Source of the DNA: Pseudomonas fluorescens
Lineage (GTDB): Bacteria > Pseudomonadota > Gammaproteobacteria > Pseudomonadales > Pseudomonadaceae
NCBI RefSeq assembly: GCF_001902145.1
Contig: NZ_MRST01000020.1
Span: forward strand, 62,001 to 126,000
Reading direction: 5' to 3'
DNA length: 64,000 nt
The position numbers were made by a program, and so were the translations under genes. Under the pieces are notes generated by a model, which saw nothing but the letters and a program-made list of their open reading frames with translations, had not been told where the DNA came from and ran no database searches. Each line of letters begins with the position of its first letter. The first letter of the stretch is position 1. This document shows, one piece after another, positions 19,295 to 27,372 of the stretch.

Positions 19295-20029
19295 GTGAGC
19301 GTAATCAGTAAATCCATTCTCCTCGTCGACGACGACCAGGAAATCCGTGAATTGCTGCAAACCTACCTCAGTCGCGCCGGCTTCCAGGTGCGTGGCGTGT
19401 CCGACGGCGCGGGGTTCCGTCAGGCCATGAACGAGGCGCCGTGCGACCTGGTCATCCTCGATGTCATGTTGCCAGACGAAGACGGCTTCAGCCTCTGCCG
19501 CTGGATCCGCCAGCACCCGCGCCAGGCGCAGGTGCCGATAATCATGCTCACCGCCAGTTCCGACGAAGCCGACCGCGTGATCGGCCTGGAGCTGGGCGCC
19601 GATGACTATATCGGCAAGCCATTCAGCCCCCGCGAGTTGCAGGCGCGCATCAAGGCACTGCTGCGCCGCTGCCAATTCGGCCAGGAGCGCAGCAGCGGCG
19701 GCGATGTGTGGGTGTTCGATGAATGGCGCCTGGATATGATCAGCCACCGCTTGTTTCATGTGGATGGTGAAGAGGTAATCCTCTCCGGTGCCGACTTCGC
19801 CTTGCTCAAGTTGTTTCTCGACCACCCGCAACAGATCCTCGACCGCGACACCATCGGCAACGCCACCCGTGGTCGTGACCTGATGCCCTTGGACCGTATC
19901 GTCGACATGGCCGTCAGCCGCTTGCGCCAGCGCTTGCGCGACACCGAGAAACCTCCGAGGCTGATCCGCACCGTGCGTGGCAGCGGCTATCAACTGGCAG
20001 CCAGCGTGGTTGCCGGCAATGCCCACTGA
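19295..20029 (+). CDS. gltR: Glucose transport response regulator (OmpR type)
   Basis: 244 residues, GTG start after AAGGAGG. The receiver domain has the acidic pair DDD at about residues 10-12, the phosphorylation-site Asp in LVILDVMLPDEDG (about residue 56) and the Lys in GADDYIGKPFSPRELQAR. A winged-helix C-terminal domain ends RLIRTVRGSGYQLA. In P. aeruginosa, GltR with sensor GtrS controls the oprB glucose porin and ABC glucose uptake genes. The gene overlaps the downstream sensor by 11 nt and follows edd-glk, so glucose uptake regulation is tied to glucose catabolism. Confidence 0.93.
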   Translation: MSVISKSILLVDDDQEIRELLQTYLSRAGFQVRGVSDGAGFRQAMNEAPCDLVILDVMLPDEDGFSLCRWIRQHPRQAQVPIIMLTASSDEADRVIGLELGADDYIGKPFSPRELQARIKALLRRCQFGQERSSGGDVWVFDEWRLDMISHRLFHVDGEEVILSGADFALLKLFLDHPQQILDRDTIGNATRGRDLMPLDRIVDMAVSRLRQRLRDTEKPPRLIRTVRGSGYQLAASVVAGNAH

Positions 20030-21488
20030 GCCGCTGAACGAACGCCGTCGTCGCTTCCCGATACCCCGCTCGCTGCTGGGGCGCATGTTACTGCTGACCT
20101 TGCTCGCGGTGCTGGTCGCCCAAGCGCTGTCCAGCGTGATCTGGGTGTCGCAATTGCGCGCCACCCAGCTTGAGGGCCTGGTCACCAGCGCCCGCAGCCT
20201 GGCGCATTCGATGACCGCCAGCGTGAGTTATTTCCGTTCGCTGCCGGTGGCCTATCGCCCGTTGGTGCTGGACCAATTGCGCAGCATGGGCGGCACGCGT
20301 TTTGTGGTGACCCTCAACGATCGCCCGCTGGACATGCAAATACTGCCCGAAACCCCGCGCAAGCAAGCGGTGCTGGTGGCGGTGGATGAAGTGCTGCGCC
20401 AGACCCTGGGTGCCGACGTGCATATCTCGGTGGAGTTTGTCAGCGCCGAAGACCTGCGCATTTTCAATGCCGGCCTGAAGCTCGACGAACTGCCACGCTC
20501 CTGGGCCCATTACGCGTTGACCCTGGAACCGGTGAACCCGCCGGTGCTGGTCACCCAGATCCAACTGGCGCCCGGTGAATGGCTGTACATCGCCTCGCTG
20601 TTGCCCGAGCCCTACACCAGCCTGGAAGAACAAGGCCTGCCGTCCCAGCAGGTGTGGTTTATCGTGCTCACCAGCGGTTTTCTGCTGCTGTTCATCGGCC
20701 TGCTGGTGCACTGGCAAAGCCGGCCACTCAAGCGCCTGGCACGAGCGGCGCGGGACATGTCCCTGGGCGCCGATGTGGAGCCGGTGGCTGAAGGCGGCGG
20801 CAGTGAAGTGGTGGAAGTGGGCCGTGCATTCAATGCCATGCGTGAACGCATCAGCCGTTACCTGACCGAGCGCAGCCAGTTGTTCAGCGCGATTTCCCAT
20901 GACCTGCGCACACCCATCACCCGCCTGCGCCTGCGTGTGGAATTGCTGGAAGACGAGAACCTGCAAAACAAATTCGGCCGTGACCTGGATGAGTTGGAAT
21001 TGCTGGTCAAGGGCGCGCTGCAATGCGTGAAAGACACCGACATCCACGAAAACATCCAGCCGGTAGACCTCAACCACGTCCTCGAATGCCTGGTGGAGCC
21101 GTACCTGGCGCCCCATGGCAATGGCCGAGTGACCCTCGATGGCGCGGCCCTGTCAGCCTACCCAGGCAAGCCGCTGGCGCTCAAGCGTTGCATCGGCAAC
21201 CTGATCGACAACGCGCTCAAGTACGGGCAGAACGCGCATTTGCATATCGAGGACGATGGCGTGCAGTTCATCCTGCATGTGGATGACGAGGGGCCTGGTG
21301 TGCCGCAGCAGCGACTGGAGCAGGTGTTTGAACCGCACTTCCGCCTGGCCGGCCAGCAGCAGGGTTACGGATTGGGGTTGGGGATTGCGCGCAATATTGC
21401 CCACAGCCATGGGGGGGAGGTGAGTTTGCAGAACCTGCGCGAAGGCGGCCTGCGCGTCACCTTGCAGCTCCCCCGAACCTTGGATTAG
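20019..21488 (+). CDS. gtrS: Sensor histidine kinase for glucose/2-ketogluconate response
   Basis: 489 residues from ATG 20019 (MPTEPLNERRRRFPIPRS), which overlaps the end of gltR; the frame opens at 19977, inside gltR coding sequence. TM1 is at about residues 25-45 and TM2 at about 215-235 (WFIVLTSGFLLLFIGLLV), with a periplasmic sensor domain of about 170 residues between. Then come HAMP, a HisKA box (LFSAISHDLRTPITRLRLR) and HATPase N (LIDNALKYG), G1 (DDEGPGVP) and G2 (YGLGLGIARN) boxes. It phosphorylates GltR. In P. aeruginosa the periplasmic ligands are 2-ketogluconate and 6-phosphogluconate (reported). Confidence 0.92.
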   Translation: MPTEPLNERRRRFPIPRSLLGRMLLLTLLAVLVAQALSSVIWVSQLRATQLEGLVTSARSLAHSMTASVSYFRSLPVAYRPLVLDQLRSMGGTRFVVTLNDRPLDMQILPETPRKQAVLVAVDEVLRQTLGADVHISVEFVSAEDLRIFNAGLKLDELPRSWAHYALTLEPVNPPVLVTQIQLAPGEWLYIASLLPEPYTSLEEQGLPSQQVWFIVLTSGFLLLFIGLLVHWQSRPLKRLARAARDMSLGADVEPVAEGGGSEVVEVGRAFNAMRERISRYLTERSQLFSAISHDLRTPITRLRLRVELLEDENLQNKFGRDLDELELLVKGALQCVKDTDIHENIQPVDLNHVLECLVEPYLAPHGNGRVTLDGAALSAYPGKPLALKRCIGNLIDNALKYGQNAHLHIEDDGVQFILHVDDEGPGVPQQRLEQVFEPHFRLAGQQQGYGLGLGIARNIAHSHGGEVSLQNLREGGLRVTLQLPRTLD

Positions 21489-21506
21489 TAGACGCCGCCG
21501 ATCAAC

Positions 21507-21595
21507 TGTGGGAGCTGGCTTGCCTGCGATAGCGGTGGCTCAGTTGACTCATCAGTGACTGACACACCGCCATCGCAGGCAAGCCAGCTCCCACA
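21507..21595. repeat. REPIN, GTGGGAGCTGGC type
   Basis: Inverted pair tgtgggagctggcttgcctg ... caggcaagccagctcccaca between the convergent gtrS and AraC-family genes. The interior has the gcggtg...tcagt pattern of the other canonical copies. Confidence 0.9.
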
Positions 21596-21611
21596 TTTTG
21601 CTCTGCGTACA

Positions 21612-22541
21612 TCAGATGCTTTGGCGCAGTCTGGCCAGGTCTCTCAGGGGCGGCGCACCGAACAACCGGCTGTACTCCCGGCTGAACTGCGACGGGCTTT
21701 CATACCCCACCCGATACCCCGCCGCCGAGGCTTCCAGCCCTTCGGCAATCATCAGCCGCCGGGCTTCCTGCAAGCGCAGTTGTTTCTGGTATTGCAGCGG
21801 GCTCATGGCGGTGATCGCTTTGAACCGATGGTGCAAGGTCGAGACGCTCAGGTTCACTTCCTTGGCCAGGTCGTCGATACGCAGCGGCTGTTCGTAGTTA
21901 CCGTTCAACCAGGTGATCGCCTGGCTCACTCGATGGCTCTGGCTGTTAGCCACAGCAATTTCATACAGGCGATAACCCTGCGGGCCACGCAGCAAACGGT
22001 AGAGGATTTCACGGTTGATCAGGGGCGCGAGCATCGCGATGTCTTTAGGGGTGTCCAGCAAGCGGGTCAGGCGCAGCACCGCGTCGAGTAGTGCGTGATC
22101 GATGCGGTCGACGTACATGCCTCGTGAGGTCGGGCGCGAGGGCACGCCCATTGGCCCGGCCTCTGCGATCAGCGCTGTGAGCTGCGCCGGGTCGATATTG
22201 ATACGCACTGAGAGGTTCGGGTCCTCGGCGGTGGCGTCGATGATGCGGCCGGCTACCGGCATCGCCACCGAGAACACCAGGTAGTTGAGCGGGTCGTAGG
22301 CAAAGATCTCGTCGGCCAGGCGCACTTCCTTGCTGCCACTGGCGAGGATGCACAGCGCGGGTTCCACCAGCACCGGCATGAAATCCCGTGGTGCATTGTG
22401 GCGGTTCAGGTACAGCGAGGTGATCGCCGTGCCGTAGGAGCCGTCCTCCCAGGTATGGCGATGCACGATACTGGCCAGCTCGGCGCGTTGTTTCTCCATC
22501 TCGGCATCGAGGGGAGTGGACTTGGATTCGGGCGACGGCAT
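21612..22541 (-). CDS. AraC-family transcriptional regulator
   Basis: 309 residues. The N-terminal AraC_N (PF06719-like) ligand domain spans about residues 25-185 (RDFMPVLVEPALCILASGSKEV; FAYDPLNYLVFSVAMPV). The C-terminal double helix-turn-helix spans about 205-300 (RIDDLAKEVNLSVSTLHHRFKAITAMSPLQYQKQLRLQEA; AGYRVGYESPSQFSREYSRLFG). Members usually activate an adjacent dehydrogenase or oxidoreductase gene in response to a small molecule. Here the divergent neighbour is a small monooxygenase-like protein. The intergenic region has GCAGGA-type repeats that could be its binding sites. Confidence 0.92.
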   Translation of the reverse strand: MPSPESKSTPLDAEMEKQRAELASIVHRHTWEDGSYGTAITSLYLNRHNAPRDFMPVLVEPALCILASGSKEVRLADEIFAYDPLNYLVFSVAMPVAGRIIDATAEDPNLSVRINIDPAQLTALIAEAGPMGVPSRPTSRGMYVDRIDHALLDAVLRLTRLLDTPKDIAMLAPLINREILYRLLRGPQGYRLYEIAVANSQSHRVSQAITWLNGNYEQPLRIDDLAKEVNLSVSTLHHRFKAITAMSPLQYQKQLRLQEARRLMIAEGLEASAAGYRVGYESPSQFSREYSRLFGAPPLRDLARLRQSI

Positions 22542-22868
22542 GGGGCGTCCTCTACACGCTGCTTTGATGGGCTCAGCTTAGCGGTGGCTTTTCAAATAGT
22601 GTTACGTCGATTCTGCAGGATCCTTGCCTGATCCTGCGAGATAGCGTGAATCAGGCAAGTGCGCAGCCTGTCATCAGCCTGAAACATGAGGCCTGGGCCT
22701 GGAATAAGTCCTGGGGCCGAACGTCCTCCCTACGTTTCTCGCAGGATTGTGCAATAAGCCTGCAGGAATCGACTAACCGCGCCCACCCCCGCGCCGTTAT
22801 CTTTGATCCTGTGGCAACACGCCCTCATTGTGCTTGCCGAGCATCACTTCTCAACGGGAGAGTCGAAC
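22542..22868. promoter_or_regulatory. Divergent regulatory region with GCAGGA-type repeats
   Basis: 327 bp without a gene. An 8-bp inverted repeat (GCAGGATC 22615-22622 / GATCCTGC 22630-22637) lies near the AraC gene. Two direct repeats, GCAGGATTGTGCAATAA at 22741 and GCAGGAATCGACTAACC at 22762, are exactly 21 bp apart. The 21-bp direct-repeat spacing is characteristic of tandem AraC-family half-sites. It is inferred to be the operator region for the divergent pair. Confidence 0.5.
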
Positions 22869-23210
22869 ATGTCCACCCCCATTCCCGCGAGCCATATGGC
22901 CTTTATCCGCGCCCGTAGCGGGTGCAGCACCGAACTCGGTGCACGCTTGAGCAGTTTGATTGAACCAGGCCGCCAGGCCCAGGGTTGCCTGCAATTCTCG
23001 TTGCAGCATTCCCAGGTCGATCCCGATGTCTGGCTGGTGTCCGGGTTCTGGAGCAGCGAGCAGGCCATGAGCGCCTACTTCAACTCTGCGGCCCTGATGA
23101 TCTTCACCGAGCTGTTGAACGACATGGTCGTACGCAGCATGGACTTCCAGACCTTCACCGATGCATCGGCCGCACAGGCGTACGGTGAGTACCTGCAACT
23201 GGCCGGTTAA
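22869..23210 (+). CDS. Antibiotic biosynthesis monooxygenase-like (ABM fold) protein
   Basis: 113 residues from ATG 22869, preceded by GGGAGAG. The sequence has the ferredoxin-like ABM pattern (LGARLSSLIEPGRQAQGCLQFSLQHSQVDPDVWLVSGFWSS; EQAMSAYFNS). Such proteins act on quinones or anthrone-type compounds, or are stress-related; no substrate can be assigned. It is divergent from the AraC regulator, which may control it. Confidence 0.75.
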   Translation: MSTPIPASHMAFIRARSGCSTELGARLSSLIEPGRQAQGCLQFSLQHSQVDPDVWLVSGFWSSEQAMSAYFNSAALMIFTELLNDMVVRSMDFQTFTDASAAQAYGEYLQLAG

Positions 23211-23251
23211 CGGTTAGAATGGCCGACTTTCCATTGGCCAGGACCTGCAAC

Positions 23252-23497
23252 ATGGCACGTAAACAATTTGCCCACCACGAAGCCGTTTCCGCCGTCGTAC
23301 CGGGCGAGGGTGGCTACAGCGCCGCCGTCGCCGTCAAGGCACTGGATGGCATGGGCGCACCCAGGTTTCACAAGATCCTTGATGGGCAGACGTTCAAGAC
23401 GGCTTCGGATGCCGATGATGCGGCGACGGTGCAACTTGAGCGCCTGGTCGATGTGGATGCAGAAGGCCAACTGAGCTGGGCCCCCGCCGTACTGTAG
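23252..23497 (+). CDS. Conserved small protein of unknown function
   Basis: 81 residues from ATG 23252 (MARKQFAHHEAVSAVVPGEG), with AGGACC upstream; the frame opens at 23219 without a Shine-Dalgarno. No transmembrane segment or known motif is visible. The protein is mixed and slightly acidic, with a Gly-rich SAVVPGEGGYSAAVAVKALDG segment. It lies 41 nt after the ABM gene in the same direction and may be co-transcribed. The family is not recognised, but codon use looks like the neighbours. Confidence 0.7.
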   Translation: MARKQFAHHEAVSAVVPGEGGYSAAVAVKALDGMGAPRFHKILDGQTFKTASDADDAATVQLERLVDVDAEGQLSWAPAVL

Positions 23498-23592
23498 GAG
23501 CGAGCTTGCTCGCGAAAAACTCAAGAGCACCGCGCTCAGCCTGGTGCCCGCGTTATCGTTAACGATCTTCGCGAGCAAGCTCGCTCCTACAG
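23492..23592. repeat. REPIN, GTAGGAGCGAGC type
   Basis: Complete inverted pair with the GCGTTATCGTTAACG interior core. It begins within the last codons of the 81-aa gene and ends just before the convergent flavin reductase gene. Confidence 0.9.
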
Positions 23593-23595
23593 GGG

Positions 23596-24216
23596 CTATT
23601 GAGGTCTGTGCATTTTGAACAGGGCCTCAGGCCCCAGCTGGAAATAATCCGCCGGGCCACCCCCGCGCAAAATCGGCTCGGCAGCGGCGGTGTCGTAGAT
23701 GCCATCCTTGAGCAACCATTTGGCGATGTGCACCGCAACCACTTCGCCCAGCACCAGCCAGCTCGGCACCAGCGCCTTGTCAGCGCGTTGCAGCTGGATG
23801 ATCTGCGTCACCTTGCACTCGAACGACACCGGGCTCTCGCCCACCCGTGGTACGCCAACGATTTTCGAAGCCACCGGCGTCAGGCCGGATAGCTCGAATT
23901 CATTCACCTCGGGCGATACGGCCGCGCAGCTCTGGTTCATCTGCTCGGCCAGCGGGCGAGTGGCCAGGTTCCAGACGAATTCGCCGGTCTGTTCGATATT
24001 GTTCAGGCTGTCTTTACGGCCGACACTGGAAAACCCAATGATCGGTGGAATGTAATTGAACGCATTGAAAAAGCTGTAGGGCGCCAGGTTCAAGCGGCCT
24101 TCGCGATCGTGCGAGGAGATCCAGCCAATCGGGCGTGGGCCGACGATCGCATTGAACGGGTCATGGGGCAGGCCGTGGCCGTTGGCGGGTTCGTAAAAGT
24201 GGATGTCGTCGGACAT
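23596..24216 (-). CDS. Flavin reductase family protein (DIM6/NTAB type)
   Basis: 206 residues from ATG 24216 (MSDDIHFYEP). The upstream in-frame ATGs at 24252 and 24249 are not preceded by a ribosome site, whereas GGAGCAGGTC precedes this one. Family segments are present: NAIVGPRPIGWISSHDREGRLNLAPYSFFNAFNYIPPIIGFSS, which binds FMN, and the C-terminal LGEVVAVHIAKWLLKDG. It probably reduces flavin or acts as an FMN-binding oxidoreductase in the cytoplasm. Substrate unknown. It stands alone between two REPINs. Confidence 0.88.
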   Translation of the reverse strand: MSDDIHFYEPANGHGLPHDPFNAIVGPRPIGWISSHDREGRLNLAPYSFFNAFNYIPPIIGFSSVGRKDSLNNIEQTGEFVWNLATRPLAEQMNQSCAAVSPEVNEFELSGLTPVASKIVGVPRVGESPVSFECKVTQIIQLQRADKALVPSWLVLGEVVAVHIAKWLLKDGIYDTAAAEPILRGGGPADYFQLGPEALFKMHRPQ

Positions 24217-24256
24217 GACCTGCTCCATACAGAATTCTGGGGCACGCATCATAACG

Positions 24257-24350
24257 AATGTGGGAGCGGGCTTGCTCGCGAATGCGGTGTGTCAGTCGAC
24301 AGGTTTATTGACTGATCCACCGCATTCGCGAGCAAGCCCGCTCCCACATT
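24257..24350. repeat. REPIN, GTGGGAGCGGGC type
   Basis: Inverted pair aatgtgggagcgggcttgct ... agcaagcccgctcccacatt with the gcgaatgcggtgtgtcagtc interior. It abuts the 3' end of the MFS transporter gene (24352). Confidence 0.9.
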
Positions 24351-24351
24351 T

Positions 24352-25671
24352 TTAGTCGGTGGTGATTCGAGAGTGCTTGCGAGTGTCTTTCATGGTCACG
24401 TACACCATCAACGACACCGCGATACACGCGGTCACGTACCAGTAGTAGCCAGTTTCCATACCGATGCTCTTGAACCACAGCGCGATGTATTCAGCGGTAC
24501 CGCCGAAGATCGACACGGTCAGGGCGTACGGCAGGCCTACGCCCAGTGCGCGGATTTCGGTCGGGAACAGCTCGGCCTTCACCACGGCGTTGATCGAGGT
24601 GTAGCCGCTGACGATGATCAGCGCCGCCATGATCAGGAAGAAAGCGCCCCACCAGCTCTGGATGGTGTGCAGGGTGGTGAGGATCGGCACGGTGAACAGG
24701 GTGCCAAGCACGCCGAAGGCGATCAGGATCGGGCGGCGGCCGATTTTATCCGACAGCCCGCCGATGATCGGTTGCAGGCACATGAACAGAAACAGCGTTG
24801 CCGCCGAGATGGTGGTGGAGTCGGAGATGCTCATGCCGACGGTGTTCACCAGGTATTTCTGCATGTACGTGGTGTAGGTGTAGAACGCCAGGGTGCCGCC
24901 CATGGTCAGGCCGACCACAGTCATCAGTTCCTTGGGGTGGCGCATCAAGGTGCGCATTGCGCTTTCCTTGGCTTTTTCTTTCTTGGTGAACGACTCGGTT
25001 TCTTCCATGCCGCGACGCAGGTACAGCGCGACCACTGCACACAAGGCACCGATGGCGAACGGGATACGCCAGCCCCAGGCATACAACTGCTCGGTGGTGA
25101 GCACCTGTTGCAGCACGATCAGCACCGCCAGGGCGATGAGCTGGCCGGAGATCAGGGTCACGTACTGGAAGCTGGAGTAGAACCCGCGACGTTCCTTGGT
25201 CGCCATCTCACTGAGGTAAGTGGCAGAGGTGCCGTATTCGCCGCCGACCGACAGGCCTTGCAGCAGGCGGGCAAACACCAGCAGGATCGGCGCACCGATA
25301 CCAATGACTTCATAGCCAGGGCTCAGGGCAATCAGCAGCGAGCCGAAGCACATCAGGTACACCGAGGCCATCAAGGCTTTTTTACGCCCGACTTTGTCGG
25401 CGTACAGGCCCATCAGCCAGCCACCGATCGGGCGCATCAGGAAGCCCACGGCGAAGATCGCGGCGGTGTTGAGCAATTGGGCGGTGGTGTCGCCTTTGGG
25501 GAAGAAGGCTTTGGCGAAGTACAGCGAGAAGGCGGCGTAGACGTACCAGTCGTACCATTCGACCATGTTGCCGACCGATCCGCTGAAAATCGACTTGATG
25601 CGGCTGGAGGTGGTGCGTTCTTTTGCCGGCGCAGACGCCGATCCCAGAGGCAGGGAGTTGGAGTTATCCAT
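24352..25671 (-). CDS. MFS metabolite:H+ symporter, probable C5/C4-dicarboxylate transporter
   Basis: 439 residues from ATG 25671 (AAGGAT upstream); an upstream in-frame ATG at 25686 has no ribosome site. Twelve hydrophobic segments are apparent. The metabolite:H+ symporter signatures are present: VEWYDWYVYAAFSLYFAKAFFP in TM1, RPIGGWLMGLYADKVGRKKAL in loop 2-3, RLLQGLSVGGEYGTSATYLSE in TM4 and the second-half DKIGRRP. KgtP/ShiA/ProP-type proteins import carboxylates with protons. The next genes upstream are a DctB/DctD-like two-component pair, and the promoter is of the sigma-54 type with two upstream dyads. Alpha-ketoglutarate or a related dicarboxylate is therefore the best guess. Confidence 0.88.
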   Translation of the reverse strand: MDNSNSLPLGSASAPAKERTTSSRIKSIFSGSVGNMVEWYDWYVYAAFSLYFAKAFFPKGDTTAQLLNTAAIFAVGFLMRPIGGWLMGLYADKVGRKKALMASVYLMCFGSLLIALSPGYEVIGIGAPILLVFARLLQGLSVGGEYGTSATYLSEMATKERRGFYSSFQYVTLISGQLIALAVLIVLQQVLTTEQLYAWGWRIPFAIGALCAVVALYLRRGMEETESFTKKEKAKESAMRTLMRHPKELMTVVGLTMGGTLAFYTYTTYMQKYLVNTVGMSISDSTTISAATLFLFMCLQPIIGGLSDKIGRRPILIAFGVLGTLFTVPILTTLHTIQSWWGAFFLIMAALIIVSGYTSINAVVKAELFPTEIRALGVGLPYALTVSIFGGTAEYIALWFKSIGMETGYYWYVTACIAVSLMVYVTMKDTRKHSRITTD

Positions 25672-25735
25672 TGAAGGATCCTTCATCTAGTTGTTTTTAT
25701 GGAGCGTGCTTGAGCACTGCCTGGCTTGGGCTATA

Positions 25736-25750
25736 GCAGAAGCTGTGCCA
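25736..25750 (-). promoter_or_regulatory. Sigma-54 (-24/-12) promoter of the MFS transporter gene
   Basis: On the minus strand TGGCACAGCTTCTGC matches TGGCACG-N4-TTGC, with GG and GC spaced exactly as required. It lies 65 bp upstream of the transporter ATG. Confidence 0.82.
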
Positions 25751-25791
25751 GGTAGAGGAAGGCCCGGAATAGAAGGGTTACGAATTTTTTT

Positions 25792-25809
25792 TGAGCGGAA
25801 AGTCGCTGA
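25792..25809 (-). promoter_or_regulatory. Upstream activator site 1 (dyad)
   Basis: TGAGCGGAAAGTCGCTGA has AGCG/CGCT arms six bp apart. Its centre is 32 bp from the related dyad at 25824-25841. It is the likely binding site of the DctD-like NtrC-family regulator. Confidence 0.65.
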
Positions 25810-25823
25810 TAATTTTTAGCTGA

Positions 25824-25841
25824 TGAGCGGAAATCCGCTTA
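25824..25841 (-). promoter_or_regulatory. Upstream activator site 2 (dyad)
   Basis: TGAGCGGAAATCCGCTTA shares TGAGCGGAAA-N2-CGCT with site 1 and is a better palindrome (GCGGA/TCCGC). Centre about 90 bp upstream of the -24 element. Confidence 0.65.
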
Positions 25842-25855
25842 TGGCTGCCGTCGCC

Positions 25856-26030
25856 ATCGCAGGCAAGCCAGTTAAGCGGTCATCGCCTTCTGTAGGAGCG
25901 AGCTTGCTCGCGAAAAACGTCAACGATAACGCGTGCTTGCTGACTGAACGCGGCGCCTTTGAGTTTTTCGCGAGCAAGCTCGCTCCTACAAAAAAGCCTT
26001 AACTGACTGGCATTAGGGCTTGCCCGCGAT
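25856..26030. repeat. Composite nested REP element, copy 2 (inverted relative to copy 1)
   Basis: An outer REP half (atcgcaggcaagcc) with the gttaagcggtcatcgcc spacer, a complete GAGCGAGC-type REPIN at 25891-25990, then the aaaagccttaactgactggc spacer and cttgcccgcgat end. Each part matches copy 1 (14874-15050) read on the other strand. It fills most of the rest of the 375-bp gap between the transporter and the response regulator gene. Confidence 0.85.
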
Positions 26031-26046
26031 GGCGATCCAAAGGTCG

Positions 26047-27372
26047 CTACACAAACATCTCCCTTACCAACCCATGCCGCTGCATCTTCTCATTGAAGGT
26101 ACGACGCGGCAGTTGCAACTCGGCCAGCACCGCCTTGATATCACCCTTGTGACGCGTCAACGCGGCCTTCAGGCAGTGTGCCTCGAACGCCTCCTGCTGC
26201 GCCGCCAACGACTGCCCGGCCTCGATCCCTTCCGGTTCCGGCTCGTCCAGCCCCAACACCTGGCGCTCGGCGACGTTGGCCAGTTCGCGCACATTACCCG
26301 GCCAGTCATGGCTGAGCAGGCGCCCCAACTGTGGCCCACTCAAGGGCTCGACCTGGCGGCCCAGGCGCTCGGCGGCGCTTTGCGCAAAATGCTCGTACAG
26401 CAGCGGAATATCTTCGCGACGTTCACGCAATGGCGCCAGGCGCAGTTGCGCGACGTTGAGCCGATAGGCCAGGTCTTCGCGAAAGCGCCCGGCACGGGCT
26501 TCTTCCAGCAGGTCGGGCTTGGTGGCGGCGATGATGCGCAGGTTCACATGGATACTCTGGTTGGAGCCCAGCCGCTCCAGCTTCTGCTCTTGCAACACGC
26601 GCAGCAATTTCACCTGTTGGGCCAGGGGCATGCTTTCGATTTCATCCAGGAACAACGTGCCGCCGTGGGCATATTCCAGCTTGCCGATGCGTTTGCCCTG
26701 GGCGCCGGTGAAGGCGCCGCTTTCATGCCCGAACAGCTCGGCTTCGAACAACTGCTCGGGGATTGCCGCGCAATTGAGGGCCACGAACGGCTTCTTGGCG
26801 CGTGGGCCGAAGTCGTGCAGGCAGCGGGCGACCAACTCCTTGCCGCTGCCGGTCTCACCCCGGATCAGCACATTGACCGGCAAACTCGCCAGGTCCAGCA
26901 CTTGGCGTCGCAAACTGTGCAGTCCCTTGGACACGCCCAGCAGGCTGGACTCCAACTGTGCGCGATGATCGGCCTGTTGATGCAGGCGACGGTTTTCCAG
27001 GATCAGGCCGCGCTTGTCCAGCGCCCGGCGCAGGCTGTTGAGCAAGGCGTCGGGGCTGAAGGGTTTTTCCAGGAAGTCGTAGGCCCCGTCGCGCATGGCT
27101 TCCACGGCCATTGGTACGTCGCCATGGCCCGTGAGCAAAATCACCGGCAAATCGGCATCGCGGCGCTGCACCTCGGCCAACAGCTCAAGGCCGCTGAGCC
27201 CGGGCATGCGCACGTCGCTCAGAATCACCCCGGCAAAGTCCTTGGGCAGTTGCGCCAGGCACTCTTCGGCGCGGCTGAATAACTGCACGTCAAACCCCGA
27301 CAGGCTCAGCCATTGCTCGACGGCCGTGCGAATACTGGTTTCGTCATCGACCACAATTACCGCGTTCAACAT
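26047..27372 (-). CDS. Sigma-54-dependent response regulator (DctD/MifR type)
   Basis: 441 residues. The receiver has the acidic VVDDE near residue 8, the phospho-Asp in GVILSDVRMPG and the Lys in DFLEKPFSPDAL. The AAA+ domain (about residues 140-370) has Walker A GETGSGKE, the sigma-54 contact loop GAFTGA and LFLDEIESMP. A C-terminal Fis-type helix-turn-helix ends the protein (KAVLAELQLPRRTFNEKM). It activates sigma-54 promoters when phosphorylated by the adjacent kinase, with which it overlaps by 7 nt. The likely target is the transporter promoter at 25736-25750. In P. aeruginosa, MifR with MifS is needed for alpha-ketoglutarate use, a useful parallel. Confidence 0.92.
   Translation of the reverse strand: MLNAVIVVDDETSIRTAVEQWLSLSGFDVQLFSRAEECLAQLPKDFAGVILSDVRMPGLSGLELLAEVQRRDADLPVILLTGHGDVPMAVEAMRDGAYDFLEKPFSPDALLNSLRRALDKRGLILENRRLHQQADHRAQLESSLLGVSKGLHSLRRQVLDLASLPVNVLIRGETGSGKELVARCLHDFGPRAKKPFVALNCAAIPEQLFEAELFGHESGAFTGAQGKRIGKLEYAHGGTLFLDEIESMPLAQQVKLLRVLQEQKLERLGSNQSIHVNLRIIAATKPDLLEEARAGRFREDLAYRLNVAQLRLAPLRERREDIPLLYEHFAQSAAERLGRQVEPLSGPQLGRLLSHDWPGNVRELANVAERQVLGLDEPEPEGIEAGQSLAAQQEAFEAHCLKAALTRHKGDIKAVLAELQLPRRTFNEKMQRHGLVREMFV

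Noticed and set aside
24373..25674. A 433-codon frame opposite the MFS transporter
   Set aside because: Antisense shadow of a 12-TM transporter; composition rich in His, Gln and Gly without any motif.
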